Shown: one piece after another, positions 61,868-64,000 of the stretch
Layout: every line of letters begins with the position of its first letter
Numbering within the stretch: the first letter of the stretch is position 1
Source of the DNA: Polaromonas sp.
GTDB lineage: Bacteria > Pseudomonadota > Gammaproteobacteria > Burkholderiales > Burkholderiaceae_C
DNA: 64,000 nt
NCBI GenBank assembly: GCA_025362315.1
Contig: JANYGP010000059.1
Location: forward strand, 1-64,000
Direction of reading: 5' to 3'
Position numbers and translations under genes: made by a program
Notes under the pieces: model-generated
Told to the model about the DNA's origin: nothing
The model's input: only the letters and a program-made list of their open reading frames with translations
Databases searched by the model: none

Positions 61868-62554
61868 TCAGGTGTTTTCCATCATCGATTTGATCAGCGG
61901 AACCGTCATCGCCCGCTGGGTTTGCAGCGCATAGCTATCCATCTGGTCCAGCAGTAGCATCAGGCTGCTCAGGTCGCGCGAAAAGCGCTGCAGCATGAAG
62001 TCCATCACCTCGTCGCTTAAAAATACGCCCCGTGCATCGGCTTCAACCCGCAGCACGGCACGGCGCTCGGGCTCGGTCAGGGTGTGCAGCTGATAGACGT
62101 GGCCCCAGCCCAGTCGGCTGCGCAAATCGTCCCGCAGGACCAGGTCAGCAGGTGGCACGCTACCAGCGGCAAGTACGCCGCAAGCCTGACGGTCTGAGCT
62201 GCTGACTGCATTGACAAACCAGTTGAAAGCAGCGTGCTGCTGGATGGCGGTGTACAGATGGCATTCGTCGAAGACAACAGCAGACCATGCATCACTGAAT
62301 GCGGGCGGCTCGGCAACTGCAGCGTCCAGCCAGCCAATGCGCGCACCTTGCGCCTGCAGAGCAGCCACTGCAGACTTCAGCAAATGGGTCTTGCCGCTGC
62401 CCGGCTCACCCCACAAATAAGTGGGCACCGGGGACCGCAATGCGCTGCCAGACCACAACTGCAAATGCGCCAGCACTGCATGGTTGGGCCCCGCAAAATA
62501 ATTGCTGAAAGCTGGTGCCCTTGCCAGGCCAATGTCCAGCGCAATCTGCTTCAT
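61868..62554 (-). CDS. hda: DnaA regulatory inactivator Hda (DnaA-homologue AAA+)
   Basis: 228 residues of a DnaA-like AAA+ domain only: Walker A WGEPGSGKTHLLKS, Walker B AVVFDECHLY, sensor RDDLRSRLGWGHVYQL with the arginine finger. Begins QIALDIGLARAPAFSNYFAG, with the QxxLD/L-type clamp-binding motif (QIALDIG) that recruits the sliding clamp. Promotes hydrolysis of DnaA-ATP after initiation. Lies between perM and the HAD gene, the usual betaproteobacterial order. Confidence 0.93.
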   Translation of the reverse strand: MKQIALDIGLARAPAFSNYFAGPNHAVLAHLQLWSGSALRSPVPTYLWGEPGSGKTHLLKSAVAALQAQGARIGWLDAAVAEPPAFSDAWSAVVFDECHLYTAIQQHAAFNWFVNAVSSSDRQACGVLAAGSVPPADLVLRDDLRSRLGWGHVYQLHTLTEPERRAVLRVEADARGVFLSDEVMDFMLQRFSRDLSSLMLLLDQMDSYALQTQRAMTVPLIKSMMENT

Positions 62555-62567
62555 GTGCGGGCTGCAG

Positions 62568-63641
62568 TCATTGGCCTTTGTACAGTTTGCTGTTCATGTA
62601 ACGCTCTTTGACACGGCGCAGTGCAACCAGGAGCACAGCGCTGAGCGGCAGTGCAATCAGCACACCCACAAACCCGAATACCTGGCCAAACGCCAGCAAC
62701 GCAAAAATAACCGCCAACGGATGCAGGCCGATGCGTTCGCCCACCAGGCGCGGTGTCAGCACCAGGCTTTCAATGACCTGGCCAATGCCAAACACCACAG
62801 CGACCATGACAATTGCCTTGATGGACACGAACTGCAGCAGCCCGGCCAACACAGCCAATATCAGGCCGATGCCAAAACCAAGATAGGGAATGAACATGGC
62901 CAGGCCGGTGAAAATGCCGATGGGAAGAGCCAGGTCCAGCCCAAACAGCGACAGTCCAATCGCGTAAAAAGCGGCCATGGCCAACATCACCAGGAGTTGC
63001 CCGCGCAAATACTGTCCCAGCACTGAATCCGCCTCGTCCGTGAAGCTGTCAAAAGCACTGCGCATGGGTGTGGGCACCAGTTCAAGCAGCCGGGCCACAA
63101 ACTGGTCCCAGTCCATCAGCAGGTAAAACAGTGCCACCGGAATGAGTACAGCGTTGCCAATAACAGCCAGCGCCACACTGCCGCCCAGGCGAACCGACGA
63201 CACGACCGAGCCAAACATTTCCTCGTAGTTGGCATTCAGATATTTCAGAGCCAGCGTTTTCAGGCTGCCCACATCCAGCGGAATCCGGATGCCAAACTGC
63301 GCCAGCCACGGCGTCACGCTGGTGTTGATGCGGTCAGCCAGCAGCGGGATCTGCTCTCGCAGCAAAGGAATTTCTTTGGCGACAATGGGAACAATCAGCA
63401 GCACCAGGCTCAAAGCCGCCACAATAAACAGCAGCTCCACCACAATCACTGCCAGCAAACGCGGCATGCGGCCGCGGCCAAGGCTGTCCAGCTTGTTCAC
63501 CAGGGGTGTGAGTGCATAGGCCAGCACCGCGGCCACCACAAAAGGTGTCAGCACCGGCCCCAGCAGCCACAGCGCCAGCACCATCAGCACTGCAATCAGG
63601 CACCAGGCAGACGCGCGTTTTTGGGTGGGGGTGAATTGCAT
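62568..63641 (-). CDS. AI-2E family transporter (PerM-like)
   Basis: 357 residues, about eight membrane segments with LWLLGPVLTPFVVAAVLAYA and the late block GIFTGLAMFIPYLGFGIGLI as in the AI-2E/PerM family. Several members are putative permeases or ion antiporters; TqsA exports autoinducer-2. Substrate here unknown. Divergent from purM across 74 bases. Confidence 0.9.
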   Translation of the reverse strand: MQFTPTQKRASAWCLIAVLMVLALWLLGPVLTPFVVAAVLAYALTPLVNKLDSLGRGRMPRLLAVIVVELLFIVAALSLVLLIVPIVAKEIPLLREQIPLLADRINTSVTPWLAQFGIRIPLDVGSLKTLALKYLNANYEEMFGSVVSSVRLGGSVALAVIGNAVLIPVALFYLLMDWDQFVARLLELVPTPMRSAFDSFTDEADSVLGQYLRGQLLVMLAMAAFYAIGLSLFGLDLALPIGIFTGLAMFIPYLGFGIGLILAVLAGLLQFVSIKAIVMVAVVFGIGQVIESLVLTPRLVGERIGLHPLAVIFALLAFGQVFGFVGVLIALPLSAVLLVALRRVKERYMNSKLYKGQ

Positions 63642-63715
63642 GGTGCCTTTAGAATGTGCAGACTCATTCTATCGGGGTCGCACGGGGTGGCGCCATACAA
63701 ACACAACAAACACAC

Positions 63716-64000
63716 ATGACAACGTCAACCCACGCCACATCCATCAGCTACAAAGACGCAGGCGTTGACATGGATGCTGGCGATGCGCTGATTGAACGCA
63801 TCAAGCCGCTGGCCAAAAAAACCATGCGTGAAGGTGTGTTGGCCGGTATTGGCGGCTTTGGCGCGATGTTTGAGGTGTCCAAAAAGTTCAAGGAGCCGGT
63901 ATTGGTCAGCGGCACTGACGGCGTGGGCACCAAGCTCAAACTGGCGTTTGAATGGAACATGCACGAGACCGTTGGCATCGACCTGGTCGCCATGAGTGTG
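63716..64000 (+). CDS. purM: Phosphoribosylformylglycinamidine cyclo-ligase, N-terminal part (runs off the right edge)
   Basis: 95 codons from the ATG at 63716. [30 protein letters not shown] and [14 protein letters not shown] are the AIR synthetase N-terminus (ATP/FGAM binding); [14 protein letters not shown] reaches the edge. Fifth step of purine synthesis. purM divergent from perM and followed upstream by hda is a conserved betaproteobacterial arrangement. Confidence 0.95.
   Translation, partial: MTTSTHATSISYKDAGVDMDAGDALIERIKPLAKKTMREGVLAGIGGFGAMFEVSKKFKEPVLVSGTDGVGTKLKLAFEWNMHETVGIDLVAMSV

Overview
The window reads as chromosomal DNA of a betaproteobacterium, most likely Comamonadaceae (Rhodoferax/Polaromonas/Limnohabitans-like). 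This is inference from gene content and order (hda-perM divergent from purM, folK-pcnB, ruvC-lpxC, tamAB, DUF1841, a DHA2 pump with a type III polyketide synthase) and from many copies of a ~55 bp interspersed palindromic repeat (core around AGCTGC-N2-GCGCCC ... GGGCTACAGGCC) that I associate with this family. No phage, plasmid, IS, integrase or CRISPR locus is visible. Most of the window is housekeeping genes in short operons, with scattered decayed genes.

Layout. 1-5 kb: 5' end of a branched-chain amino-acid binding protein, then a minus-strand polyketide cluster (type III PKS, membrane methyltransferase, MFS exporter), then about 1 kb of decayed DNA with a Fic-domain remnant, ending at tRNA-Arg(CCU). 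5-14.5 kb: tamA-tamB, and a MoxR ATPase / small membrane protein / acetyltransferase / VWA (CoxE-like) operon divergent from a diheme cytochrome c4. 14.5-19.2 kb: DUF1841 protein, pcaI-pcaJ-pcaF (end of the beta-ketoadipate pathway), a RutE-like nitroreductase and a TauE/SafE exporter. 19.2-22 kb: a wrecked cyclase-FHA gene beside an intact Ser/Thr kinase. 22-33.3 kb: envelope and nucleic-acid genes (rodA, RNB ribonuclease, TonB-like protein, mtgA, acyltransferase, cdsA-like, ruvC, lpxC, tldD) and a DAHP synthase preceded by an aromatic-rich leader peptide and terminator.

33.3-46 kb: a Gly/Gln/Pro-rich membrane protein, a lipoprotein-like MBL hydrolase, two succinate-semialdehyde dehydrogenase-type genes, tRNA-Gly(CCC), dusC, a methyltransferase, a frameshifted DUF808 gene, a ferredoxin, and an M14 peptidase/hydrolase pair. 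46-54 kb: GST, an amber-interrupted doxX with a divergent LysR regulator, a diheme plus triheme cytochrome c pair, NDH-2, and a chain of overlapping small genes (47-aa basic protein, VF530 protein, pseudouridine synthase). 54-64 kb: small conserved proteins, a cupin / short MetE-like / luciferase-like cluster, yaeQ, a decayed DUF4143 ATPase, folK, pcnB, a HAD phosphatase, hda, perM and the 5' end of purM.

The strongest under-described signals are: (i) a Phe/Tyr/Trp ribosome-mediated attenuator upstream of the DAHP synthase; (ii) the repeat family, which sits almost immediately 3' of stop codons and in two cases lies inside intact coding sequences; (iii) several genes broken by single small lesions (DUF808, doxX) or by internal deletion (cyclase-FHA, DUF4143 ATPase, Fic); and (iv) a (GGGGTT)4 telomere-like tract in tamA. 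All family assignments come from recognition of motifs and sequence character; no database search was run.
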